Origin: Microbacterium azadirachtae
GTDB lineage: Bacteria > Actinomycetota > Actinomycetes > Actinomycetales > Microbacteriaceae
Reading direction: 5' to 3'
Length of the DNA stretch: 52,524 nucleotides
Assembly: GCF_000956545.1 (NCBI RefSeq)
Contig: NZ_JYIT01000058.1
Location: 1 to 52,524, forward strand
A program made the position numbers and the translations under genes. Under the pieces are notes generated by a model that did not search any database, had not been told where the DNA came from, and was given only the letters and a program-made list of their open reading frames with translations. Below, in pieces: positions 24,048 to 31,365 of this stretch (position 1 is its first letter; every line of letters starts with the position of its first letter).

Positions 24048-25430
24048 ATGAACCTACTGCTGACCTCGGTCTCCGACCCCGACGGCCGCCCCATCCTCGA
24101 TGCCGCGACCCGCACGGAGGTCGGGCGTGCCCCGATCCGCTCCGTCGCGGATCTGGACCGGGCGATCGACGCCGCGCGGGCGGCCCAGCCGGACTGGGCC
24201 GCTCTCGGCCACGCCGAGCGCTCCCGCCTGCTCCACCTCGTCGCCGACGACCTCGACGCGCATGCCGACGAGCTCGGCGAGATCGTCACCGCCGAACAGG
24301 GCAAGATCGACGGCGCCGGAGAGGTGCACGGTGCCGCGCACTGGCTGCGTGCCGCCGCCGACACGGTTCTGGAGCCGCAGGTGCTGCGACGGGAGGGCGA
24401 CTCCCGCGCCGAACTGCACTACGTCCCCCTCGGCGTGGTCGCCTCGATCGGCCCCTGGAACTTCCCGGTCATGATCTCGGTCTGGCACATCGCGCCGGCG
24501 CTGCGCATGGGCAACACGGTCGTCATGAAGCCGTCGGAGAACACCCCGTTGAGCGTGCTGGCCCTCGCAGAGGTCTTCCGGCGGCACCTGCCGTCCGACG
24601 TCGTGACCGCCGTCTCCGGCGACCGCGAGGTCGGGGCGGCGCTGGCCGCCCACCCCGATGTCGCGAAGATCGTGTTCACCGGATCCACCCCCACCGGGCG
24701 GCGGATCGTCGAGAGCTCGGCGCACAACCTCGCACGGCTCACGCTCGAGCTCGGCGGCAACGACGCCGGGATCGTGCTGCCGGGCACGGACGTCGCGGCG
24801 GTCGCCGACCGCCTGTTCTGGGGCGCCTTCATGAACACGGGGCAGGTGTGCGCCGCCCTCAAGCGCCTCTACGTGCACGACTCGGTCTACGACGAGGTGG
24901 TCGCCGCGCTCGCCGAGCGCGCCGAGGCCGCGCCGATGGGGTCCGGTCACGACAAGAGCAACCGGCTCGGCCCCGTGCAGAACCCCGCCCAGTTCGACAT
25001 CGTCTCGCGCCTCGTCGACGACGCCCGCGAGCGCGGGGGCAGGATCGTCACGGGAGGTGCGCCGGCTGCCGACCTCGGCCCGCTCTTCTACCGCGCCACG
25101 ATCGTCGCCGACGTCGAGGACGGCACGGCGATCGTCGACGAGGAGCAGTTCGGACCCGTGCTGCCCGTCGTGCGCTACACCGACGTCGACGATGCGGTGC
25201 GCCGTGCGAACGGCACGGAGCAGGGCCTCGGCGCCTCCGTGTGGGGTCCGGACGCCGACGCCGCCGCCGAGGTCGCCCAGCGTCTCGACGCCGGCACCGT
25301 CTGGATCAACCAGCACGGCGGTGTGGATCCGTCGATCCCCTTCGGCGGGACGAAGGCCTCCGGCTACGGATTGGAGTTCGGGGTCGAGGGTCTCAAGGCG
25401 ATGGCGGCGACGAAGGTCATCCGCCGCTGA
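24048..25430 (+). CDS. NAD(P)+-dependent aldehyde dehydrogenase (amino-acid module)
   Basis: A 460-residue ALDH with GPWNFPVMISVWHIAPAL, the cofactor segment KPSENTPLS and FTGSTPTGRRI, catalytic Glu in LELGGNDAG, catalytic Cys268 in NTGQVCAALKR, and the C-terminal EEQFGPVLPVV and PFGGTKASGYG. It oxidises an aldehyde to a carboxylic acid. AGGGAG precedes the ATG at 24048. Placed after an aminotransferase and a ThDP enzyme, it would complete an Ehrlich-like conversion of an amino acid to an acid one carbon shorter (inference). Confidence 0.93.
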   Translation: MNLLLTSVSDPDGRPILDAATRTEVGRAPIRSVADLDRAIDAARAAQPDWAALGHAERSRLLHLVADDLDAHADELGEIVTAEQGKIDGAGEVHGAAHWLRAAADTVLEPQVLRREGDSRAELHYVPLGVVASIGPWNFPVMISVWHIAPALRMGNTVVMKPSENTPLSVLALAEVFRRHLPSDVVTAVSGDREVGAALAAHPDVAKIVFTGSTPTGRRIVESSAHNLARLTLELGGNDAGIVLPGTDVAAVADRLFWGAFMNTGQVCAALKRLYVHDSVYDEVVAALAERAEAAPMGSGHDKSNRLGPVQNPAQFDIVSRLVDDARERGGRIVTGGAPAADLGPLFYRATIVADVEDGTAIVDEEQFGPVLPVVRYTDVDDAVRRANGTEQGLGASVWGPDADAAAEVAQRLDAGTVWINQHGGVDPSIPFGGTKASGYGLEFGVEGLKAMAATKVIRR

Positions 25431-25446
25431 GCGACGGCCCTGCCAC

Positions 25447-25486
25447 GAAGAAGGTCGCCTTCCGGCATCGGGAGGCGACCTTCTTC
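25447..25486. terminator. Bidirectional terminator between converging operons
   Basis: Perfect 14-bp stem GAAGAAGGTCGCCT (25447-25460) with 25473-25486, extendable to 17 pairs with one G-U. Flanking A- and T-rich stem ends suit termination in both directions. It separates the rightward aldehyde dehydrogenase from the leftward monooxygenase operon. Confidence 0.9.
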
Positions 25487-25505
25487 GCACCGGGGACGCG
25501 CCCGA

Positions 25506-27152
25506 TCAGGCGGCCCCGCGGAGCAGCTCCCAGAGCGCGGCGGCCTCCGGAGCGGTCGGGGCGGCGCCGCGCCAGACCACGGTCTGGTCCTGCCGGACGA
25601 GGGTGATCGGCTGGTCGTACTCCGCCGGGAGCCCTTCCGCGACCTCGACCGCGGCGAACGGGATCCCGCGCAGCTCGGCGGCCGCGGCGAGCACCGCGAC
25701 GGGCACGCCCGGCGCGCAGACCGCCGTGTATCCCGCGGAGAGCCGATCGTAGAGCGAGGTCCCGTCAGCGAGGCGGAAGTGCGGCGCACGGCAGCCCGGG
25801 ACGGTCGAGGGCGTGTACGAGCCCATCGTGTAGCCGGGCGCCGTGCCGCCGTCGTAGTGGATGATCGGCGAGGCGTCGTAGCTGTAGCCGTAGTTGAGGC
25901 CCGCCGCGGCGAACTGCGGCTCGTTGAGATCGTGCACGGCCGCGCCGAACACGCGACGCGCCTCCTCCCCCGCGGGCCCGTCGTCCTCGAGCGCCGCGGG
26001 CAGCCCGGGCTTGGCGAGCTTCTGCTGGTGGCTCATCGCGAAGTGCGAGACCTGCTCCGTGATCGGTCGCCGCTCGGCCTGGTACGCGTCCAGGATCCGC
26101 TCGTCCGCCCAGCCGGCGATCCTCGCGCCGATCAGCCAGGTGAGGTTCAGCACGTCTGCGATGCCCGCGTTCATGCCGAACCCGGCGAACGGCACCCAGA
26201 GGTGGCACGCGTCGCCCGCGATGAACACTCGGCCGTCGCGGAAGCGGTCGGCCAGCAGGCGGCGCGCGACCCAGTCCTCCTTCGAGACGACCTCGTAGGA
26301 GAAGCTCTCGTCGACGCCGAGGATCGCGCGGATCGCGGAATCGCGATCGACGGATCCGGGATCCTGCGCCTCCTGGGGCGAGAGGTAGGTGTGCACGAGG
26401 AACGTGCCGGCCCCGTCGATCGCGTAGACGTGCCCCACCCGACGCGGGTTGAACGTGTAGTAGCCCCAGGCGCGGGGCTCGTCAGCCGACATGAGCCCGT
26501 AGAGGTGCGGGGCGCGGATGCACGTCGACTGCACGTGCTGCAGCACCGGGTCGCCGCTGAGCTTGGCGCCGAGCTGCTTGCGCACGGCCGAGCGTCCGCC
26601 GTCCGCGCCGATCAGGTAGCGGGCGCGCAGGGTGCGCTCGTTCTCGCCGTCGAGGTCGCTGATCGTCGCGGTCACGCCGTCCGCGTCCTGTGCGAAGGAG
26701 TGGAACCGGGTGCGGTTGAGGAGCGTCACGCCGGGCGCCGCCGCCGCGCGCCGGGCGAGGATCGGCTCCAGGAACGTCTGGTTGATGCGGTGCGGCGGCT
26801 CGGGCGTCGCCCAGGTCGTGTCCGGTCCGTCCGTCGCGGTGTACCGCTCGCCGCTCGCCGGGATCGGGATCCGGGACAGCTCGCGCCCGGTGAGGGAGGT
26901 ACGGAACGCCACGTCCTGCGGGTAGTCGGCGGGCAGCCCCGCGGCGCGCACCTCGGCCGCGATCCCGAGCCGGCGCAGGCTCTCCATGGTGCGGGAGGCG
27001 ACGTGGTTGCACTTCACGTTCGGCGGCTCGAGGAACTCGCGCGTCTCGACCACGATCGTCGAGATCCCGCGGGAGGACAGGTCGAGCGCGGCGAGCAGGC
27101 CGACCGGGCCCGCTCCGATGATGAGGACGTCGGCGTCCGGCGTGCCGGTCAT
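25506..27152 (-). CDS. FAD-dependent aromatic monooxygenase (class A, PheA/TfdB/MhpA type), first of two
   Basis: The 548-residue flavoprotein has the FAD-binding IIGAGPVGLLAALDL (about 10-24), the DG motif LIGADGGRSAVRKQLG near 185 and the GD motif GRVFIAGDACHLWVPFAGFG near 305, where TrpValProPhe replaces the more common PPxGG. A C-terminal thioredoxin-like domain (about 440-548) is present. Such enzymes add a hydroxyl group to phenolic rings using NAD(P)H and O2. Its ATG overlaps the end of the first RraA-like gene (ATGA), and it is the last gene of the LigJ-LigB-aldolase operon. Confidence 0.9.
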   Translation of the reverse strand: MTGTPDADVLIIGAGPVGLLAALDLSSRGISTIVVETREFLEPPNVKCNHVASRTMESLRRLGIAAEVRAAGLPADYPQDVAFRTSLTGRELSRIPIPASGERYTATDGPDTTWATPEPPHRINQTFLEPILARRAAAAPGVTLLNRTRFHSFAQDADGVTATISDLDGENERTLRARYLIGADGGRSAVRKQLGAKLSGDPVLQHVQSTCIRAPHLYGLMSADEPRAWGYYTFNPRRVGHVYAIDGAGTFLVHTYLSPQEAQDPGSVDRDSAIRAILGVDESFSYEVVSKEDWVARRLLADRFRDGRVFIAGDACHLWVPFAGFGMNAGIADVLNLTWLIGARIAGWADERILDAYQAERRPITEQVSHFAMSHQQKLAKPGLPAALEDDGPAGEEARRVFGAAVHDLNEPQFAAAGLNYGYSYDASPIIHYDGGTAPGYTMGSYTPSTVPGCRAPHFRLADGTSLYDRLSAGYTAVCAPGVPVAVLAAAAELRGIPFAAVEVAEGLPAEYDQPITLVRQDQTVVWRGAAPTAPEAAALWELLRGAA

Positions 27153-27811
27153 CGTGCTCCGTTCGGGTCGGCCGCCGGACGGATCGGATCACCGAGGCGG
27201 CGGAAGTCGTAGAGGTCGAGGGTGAGTTCCCCCGCGCGCAGGCGCGCCATGTACGCGTCCTCCTTCGCCGCGCGGGCACGGGCGGCCTCCAGGATGCGGT
27301 CGACGTCGCCGGAGGGGAGGATCGCGACGCCGTCCCGGTCCGCGACGACCAGGTCGCCGGCGTTCACGACCCGGCCGCGCAGGGTGATCGGGATCCCGAT
27401 CGTGCCGGGCCACTGCTTGATCGTGCCGCGGATGGAGATCGAGGTGCTGAACGCGCCGAAGCCGAGCTCGCGCAGCTGCGCGGTGTCGCGCACGCCGCCG
27501 TCGATCACGAGGCCCGCGATGCCGCGCGCCTGCGCGGCCGCCGCCATGACCTCGCCCCAGTAGCCGAAGGGCGCTCCGCCGCCGTCGACGACGAGCACGT
27601 CGCCGGGGCCGGCCGCCTCGAGGCCGTGGTGCAGGGCGAGGTTGTCCCCCGCCTGCGCCGCCACCGGCACAGCGCGGCCGACGATCTCCGCACCGTCCCA
27701 GGCCGGGCGGAACGCCGCGTCGAGGAAGCAGTCCTGCCCGGAGGCCTCGTACAGCGTCGCGCTGCCGAGCCGCAGCAGCTCCGCGGCGTCGATCGGATCC
27801 GCGCCGCTCAC
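27149..27811 (-). CDS. RraA/LigK-like aldolase, paralog 1
   Basis: A 220-residue RraA-fold protein. It carries GDVLVVDGGGAPFGYWGEVM, the catalytic DGGVRD (Arg-Asp pair) and the metal-side segment GDLVVADRDGVAILP; together these match 4-hydroxy-4-methyl-2-oxoglutarate / 4-carboxy-4-hydroxy-2-oxoadipate aldolases. The start is a GTG at 27811 that overlaps the previous stop (GTGA). It is the most canonical of the three tandem paralogs and the best candidate for the retro-aldol step giving pyruvate plus oxaloacetate. Confidence 0.87.
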   Translation of the reverse strand: MSGADPIDAAELLRLGSATLYEASGQDCFLDAAFRPAWDGAEIVGRAVPVAAQAGDNLALHHGLEAAGPGDVLVVDGGGAPFGYWGEVMAAAAQARGIAGLVIDGGVRDTAQLRELGFGAFSTSISIRGTIKQWPGTIGIPITLRGRVVNAGDLVVADRDGVAILPSGDVDRILEAARARAAKEDAYMARLRAGELTLDLYDFRRLGDPIRPAADPNGAR

Positions 27812-28461
27812 GCCTCGGCCCGCTGCAGGTCGTGGTAGCCGTAGCGCGCGCGGGCCTCCGCGATCGACGCGCCGGCGAGCGCCGCGGCGAGGATCGACTC
27901 CTCGCGGGCGTGGATCGTCTCCGCGACCTCGAGCACCTCGGCCTCGCAGTCCTGCGGGATCACGACGACCCCGTCGGAGTCGCCGAGCAGGATGTCGCCC
28001 GGCCGCACGGTGACGCCGCCGATCGTGACCGGCCCCTGCTCCTCGGCGACCTCGACCCTGTCCTTGCCGGTGCGCATGAAGCGCCCGCGACTGTAGATCG
28101 GGTACCCGATCGACAGGGCGCGGTGCGTGTCGCGGCACACGCCTTCGATCACGGTGCCGGCGATCCCCCGGTGGTGCGCGACGGCGGTGAGGATGTCCCC
28201 CCACACCGTGCAGTCCACGCGGGCGTCGTTGTCGAGCACGACCACCTGCCCCGGCTCGACCTGGTCGATGAAGTCCCCGACCGTGCCGGCCGGCACCTGG
28301 GCGCTGACGTAGCGGACGGTGAAGGCGCGGCCGACCATGCGCTGGCCGTCGGCCAGCGGCGCGAGGCCGAGCAGGCTTCCGGGGCGACGCAGCTTGTCGA
28401 GCGCGTCCGAGACGGTGGCGGTGCCGAGCTCCCGGAAGCGCTCGATGAGGGGATCCGTCAT
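27808..28461 (-). CDS. RraA/LigK-like aldolase, paralog 2
   Basis: A 217-residue RraA-fold protein with GQVVVLDNDARVDCTVWGDIL, the Arg-Asp pair in EGVCRD and GDILLGDSDGVVVIP. Core active-site residues are kept, but the loop WGD replaces WGE and a longer segment (RGRFMRTGKDRVEVAEEQG) suggests a different substrate. The ATG overlaps the stop of paralog 3 (ATGA) and its own stop overlaps the start of paralog 1, so all three are translationally linked. Confidence 0.85.
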   Translation of the reverse strand: MTDPLIERFRELGTATVSDALDKLRRPGSLLGLAPLADGQRMVGRAFTVRYVSAQVPAGTVGDFIDQVEPGQVVVLDNDARVDCTVWGDILTAVAHHRGIAGTVIEGVCRDTHRALSIGYPIYSRGRFMRTGKDRVEVAEEQGPVTIGGVTVRPGDILLGDSDGVVVIPQDCEAEVLEVAETIHAREESILAAALAGASIAEARARYGYHDLQRAEA

Positions 28462-29129
28462 GGCTTCTGCTCCTCTGCGGTGACGGTGGGGAACTGGGAG
28501 TCGTGCATGACCTCGCTCACGTCCCGGCCCGCACGCACGGCCTCCGCCATGCGCTCCTCCCGGTCCGCGATGCGGCGGGCGAGGCCCACCACGCGCTCGG
28601 CCTGGTCGGCGGCGACGAAGACGACGCCGTTGACGTCCGCGATCACGTAGTCGTAGGAGGCGACCGGTACTCCCGCGACCTGGATCCGCTCGTCCGCCGC
28701 CTGCTGCACGATCCGGCCGCGCGCGCTCACGGGCACGGCCGCGCGGGCGTACAGGGGCAGGCCGAGCGCGGCGCTCTCCTGCACGTCGCGGCACGCGCCG
28801 TCGACGATCACGCCGACCACGCCGCGGCGCGCGGCCGCCTCGGCGAGCAGGCCGCCCCAGCACGACACGTCGGTGCGGCCGTGGTTGTCGATCACGACGA
28901 CGTCGTCGGGCTCGGCGACGGCGACGAGCGGCGTCGCGATGTGCGTCGCCGGACCGGCCGCCGCCTTGGGCGCCGCCGTGACCGTGCGCACCCGGCCCGC
29001 GGTCACGCCGGTCGACGGCCAGCGCGGCGACAGGGCCGTGACGGCGCCCGGGAGGCCGAGCGTGTCCAGCGCATCCGACACCGCGCAGCTGTCCAGCTCG
29101 CGCAGCGCCGCGACGATCGGATCGGTCAT
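28458..29129 (-). CDS. RraA/LigK-like protein, divergent paralog 3
   Basis: A 223-residue RraA-fold protein opening TDPIVAALRELDSCAVSDALD. The Arg-Asp pair is kept (DGACRD), but the acidic residue of the WGE/WGD loop is Gly (CWGGLL) and the GDxxxxDxDG segment is altered to YVIADVNGVVFV, losing acidic residues thought to position the metal. It may be a structural or regulatory partner of paralogs 1 and 2, or have changed chemistry. Its ATG overlaps the dioxygenase stop by one base (TGATG). Confidence 0.82.
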   Translation of the reverse strand: MTDPIVAALRELDSCAVSDALDTLGLPGAVTALSPRWPSTGVTAGRVRTVTAAPKAAAGPATHIATPLVAVAEPDDVVVIDNHGRTDVSCWGGLLAEAAARRGVVGVIVDGACRDVQESAALGLPLYARAAVPVSARGRIVQQAADERIQVAGVPVASYDYVIADVNGVVFVAADQAERVVGLARRIADREERMAEAVRAGRDVSEVMHDSQFPTVTAEEQKP

Positions 29130-30148
29130 CAGGGGGTCCGCTCCCAGGTGAGGAAGCCCATCGCGTTGCCGGTGCCGGCCTCGGTGCGGTAGCACGGCTC
29201 GTAGTCGACGTTCGTGACGCTGAGTCCGACCTCGTCGGCGATGCCGGCGACCGCGATCCAGTTGCGCAGCTCGGAGGCGCCCGACATCATCTCGCCCGCG
29301 GGGACCGACGAGAGGTACTCGGCGTCGTGATCCTTCATCGCCTGGATGAACTCGGAGTCGAGCTTCTCGTCGATGACGAAGTGGCTGAGGCCGCCGGAGG
29401 CGACGACGCCGACGCGCAGGTCGCCGGGGAACGACTGGATCGCACGACCCACCGCACGTCCGAAGTCGTAGCAGCGCTTGGCGCTCGGCGGGTTCGGCTC
29501 CCAGAACGTGTTGATGAAGATCGGCACCATCGGGATCGTCGACTCCTGGCCGAGGAACCGCTGGTAGATGAAGCCGAAGCCATGCGGGATCGTGTGGTTC
29601 TCGTAGCGTCCCGCCGGGATGATCTCCGTCGCGCCGGTGTCGAAGTCGTCCGCCTGGGTCGACTGGATGATGTGCTTTCCGAGCGCGCGGTGCGTGGGGC
29701 GCATGACCGTTCGATCGGGCACATCCCCCATCGCGGCCTCGGCGAGGCCGGGCGCCATCTCGTCCAGCTGCGCCCGCGTGTACGGCACGTGCGCGACCTC
29801 GTCCCCCCAGAACACCGAGAACGGCGCGAGCCACTCGTCGCCGTAGGTCTCCTTGTGGTCGCTCGAGATGATGACGAGCACGTCCACGTCCTGGTCGGCG
29901 ATGAAGCGCGAGAGCGAGTCCATCGACGCCTGGCAGCTGTCCCAGCGGCGCTGCATGACGTCGTGCGTGATCTCGGCGGAGAAGTCCTCGCGGAGGGCCT
30001 TGAGCTCCTCGAACGAGTAGGTGCCCCCGCGGAACTTCAGGCCTTTGCTGCGACGGTCGGCGACGCCGCGCGTCTCCCAGGCCTCGGGCGGCGCTGCCTT
30101 GAGCTGCGGGCCGTGCGAGGTGCCGAATCCGGCGACGATCTCGGTCAT
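29129..30148 (-). CDS. LigB-family class III extradiol ring-cleavage dioxygenase, catalytic subunit
   Basis: A 339-residue protein aligning with LigB of protocatechuate 4,5-dioxygenase. Candidate iron ligands are His12 (GFGTSHGPQL), His62 (EITHDVMQ) and Glu293 (ASELRNWIAV); the catalytic His is His256 (ASGGLSHF). It would open a catechol- or gallate-type ring next to the diol using O2. No separate LigA-like alpha subunit occurs in the window, which resembles gallate-type single-chain or beta-only enzymes. AAGGA precedes the ATG. It follows the LigJ-like gene by 34 bases. Confidence 0.88.
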   Translation of the reverse strand: MTEIVAGFGTSHGPQLKAAPPEAWETRGVADRRSKGLKFRGGTYSFEELKALREDFSAEITHDVMQRRWDSCQASMDSLSRFIADQDVDVLVIISSDHKETYGDEWLAPFSVFWGDEVAHVPYTRAQLDEMAPGLAEAAMGDVPDRTVMRPTHRALGKHIIQSTQADDFDTGATEIIPAGRYENHTIPHGFGFIYQRFLGQESTIPMVPIFINTFWEPNPPSAKRCYDFGRAVGRAIQSFPGDLRVGVVASGGLSHFVIDEKLDSEFIQAMKDHDAEYLSSVPAGEMMSGASELRNWIAVAGIADEVGLSVTNVDYEPCYRTEAGTGNAMGFLTWERTP

Positions 30149-30182
30149 GATGGATCCTTTCTCGGAATGCGGGACGCGGCTG

Positions 30183-31184
30183 TCAGAGACGGAAGAGGGC
30201 GCGCGCGTTGTTCTCGAGCACGTCGGCGCGACGATCGTCGTCGAGCCACTCGATGTCGTCGATGAGCAGGTGGATGTCGTCGAACCAGCGCCCGGTCGCC
30301 GGGTCGATCTGCGATCCGGTGCCGGGCTTCTCGGATCCGAAGAGCACGCGGTCGGTGCCGACCGCCTTGAGCAGCAGCTCGAGACTCTCCTGCGTGTAGA
30401 GGCAGGAGTCGAAGTGGAAGTTGCGCAGCTTGTCGAGGTAGGAGACGCCGGTGCGCACGACCGAGGGCAGGAACCGGCCCATCTGGTACGGGATCGACCC
30501 GCCGCCGTGCGCGACGACGACCTTGAGGTCCGGGAAGTCGGCGAAGACGTTCGCCTGGATCATGCTCCAGACCGAGACCGTCTCCTCCTGGATGAAGTGG
30601 AGGCTGTACGGCTCGCGGGAGGGGAACTTGCATCCCGCGGAGTGCAGCAGCATCGGCACGTCGAGCTCGCAGAGCGCCTCGTAGAGCGGGTACCAGTAGC
30701 GCTCGCCCATCGCGGGCGGCACCTCGGTGCCCTCGTAGGGGTCGGAGTTGACCATCGCCCCGACGAACCCGAGCTCCGTGACGGCACGGCGCAGCTCGGG
30801 CAGCCACTGCTCGACGCTCAGGTACGGGCTCTGCGGGATCCCGGCGACGCCCCGGAAACGACCGGGGAAGAGCTCGGTCGCGCGGTGGATGAGGTTGTTG
30901 GTCTCGGCCGTGAACCACTCGACGATCTTCGTCGGGCGCTCGGAGTGCATCGCGTGGAACGGGCGCGGGGAGAGCAGCTGCAGATCGATCCCCGCGCCGT
31001 CGATGTGATCGAGGTGCGAGATGTTCCCGAAGCTCGGATGCGGCGCGTTGTACGAGGCGATGAGGGCATCGTCGCTGATGACCGGGGGCTTGCCGCCGTG
31101 CGAGCCGCGCGCAGCGAGGAGCGAGGCCTTCCACGCGTAGTACGCGTCCGGCGCGGACATGTGGCCGTGGACATCGATGATCAC
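30183..31184 (-). CDS. LigJ-like amidohydrolase-superfamily hydratase (4-oxalomesaconate hydratase type)
   Basis: A 333-residue PF04909 protein starting MIIDVHGHMSAPDAYYAWKA. Metal ligand candidates are His6, His8, His181 (MLLHSAGC) and Glu285 (LFGSEKPGTG); the Glu in place of the usual Asp, and the following SQIDPATGRWFDD, are as in LigJ-type hydratases. It would hydrate a ring-cleavage product (4-oxalomesaconate or analogue) to the aldol split by LigK-like enzymes, which are encoded downstream. It is the first gene of the six-gene operon controlled by palindrome B. Confidence 0.85.
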   Translation of the reverse strand: MIIDVHGHMSAPDAYYAWKASLLAARGSHGGKPPVISDDALIASYNAPHPSFGNISHLDHIDGAGIDLQLLSPRPFHAMHSERPTKIVEWFTAETNNLIHRATELFPGRFRGVAGIPQSPYLSVEQWLPELRRAVTELGFVGAMVNSDPYEGTEVPPAMGERYWYPLYEALCELDVPMLLHSAGCKFPSREPYSLHFIQEETVSVWSMIQANVFADFPDLKVVVAHGGGSIPYQMGRFLPSVVRTGVSYLDKLRNFHFDSCLYTQESLELLLKAVGTDRVLFGSEKPGTGSQIDPATGRWFDDIHLLIDDIEWLDDDRRADVLENNARALFRL

Positions 31185-31241
31185 GGGGGCTCCTTCTGAG
31201 TCTTCTGCGGTCCGGAGGGCCGGGGCTTCGTCGCTGTCTCG

Positions 31242-31318
31242 ACGTTATGAGAGGCCCGATCCGGGCGGATCGGCGGGCTGCGGGAAACTCCGCCGGGCGG
31301 ATCCGACACGGTGTCCGA
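31242..31318 (-). promoter_or_regulatory. Activator-type promoter B: palindrome plus -10 box for the ring-cleavage operon
   Basis: TCCGACACGGTGTCCGA (31302-31318, one mismatch to the perfect form) is centred 63 bases upstream of the -10 box TAACGT (minus strand, 31247-31242). It lies within a wider inverted repeat, GGCGGATCCGA (31296-31306) / TCGGATCCGCC (31320-31330). The predicted leader to the LigJ-like start is about 50 bases. Confidence 0.78.
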
Positions 31319-31365
31319 ATCGGATCCGCCCACGGTGCGGCCCTTCGGGCGCCGCGGCCCTGAGG

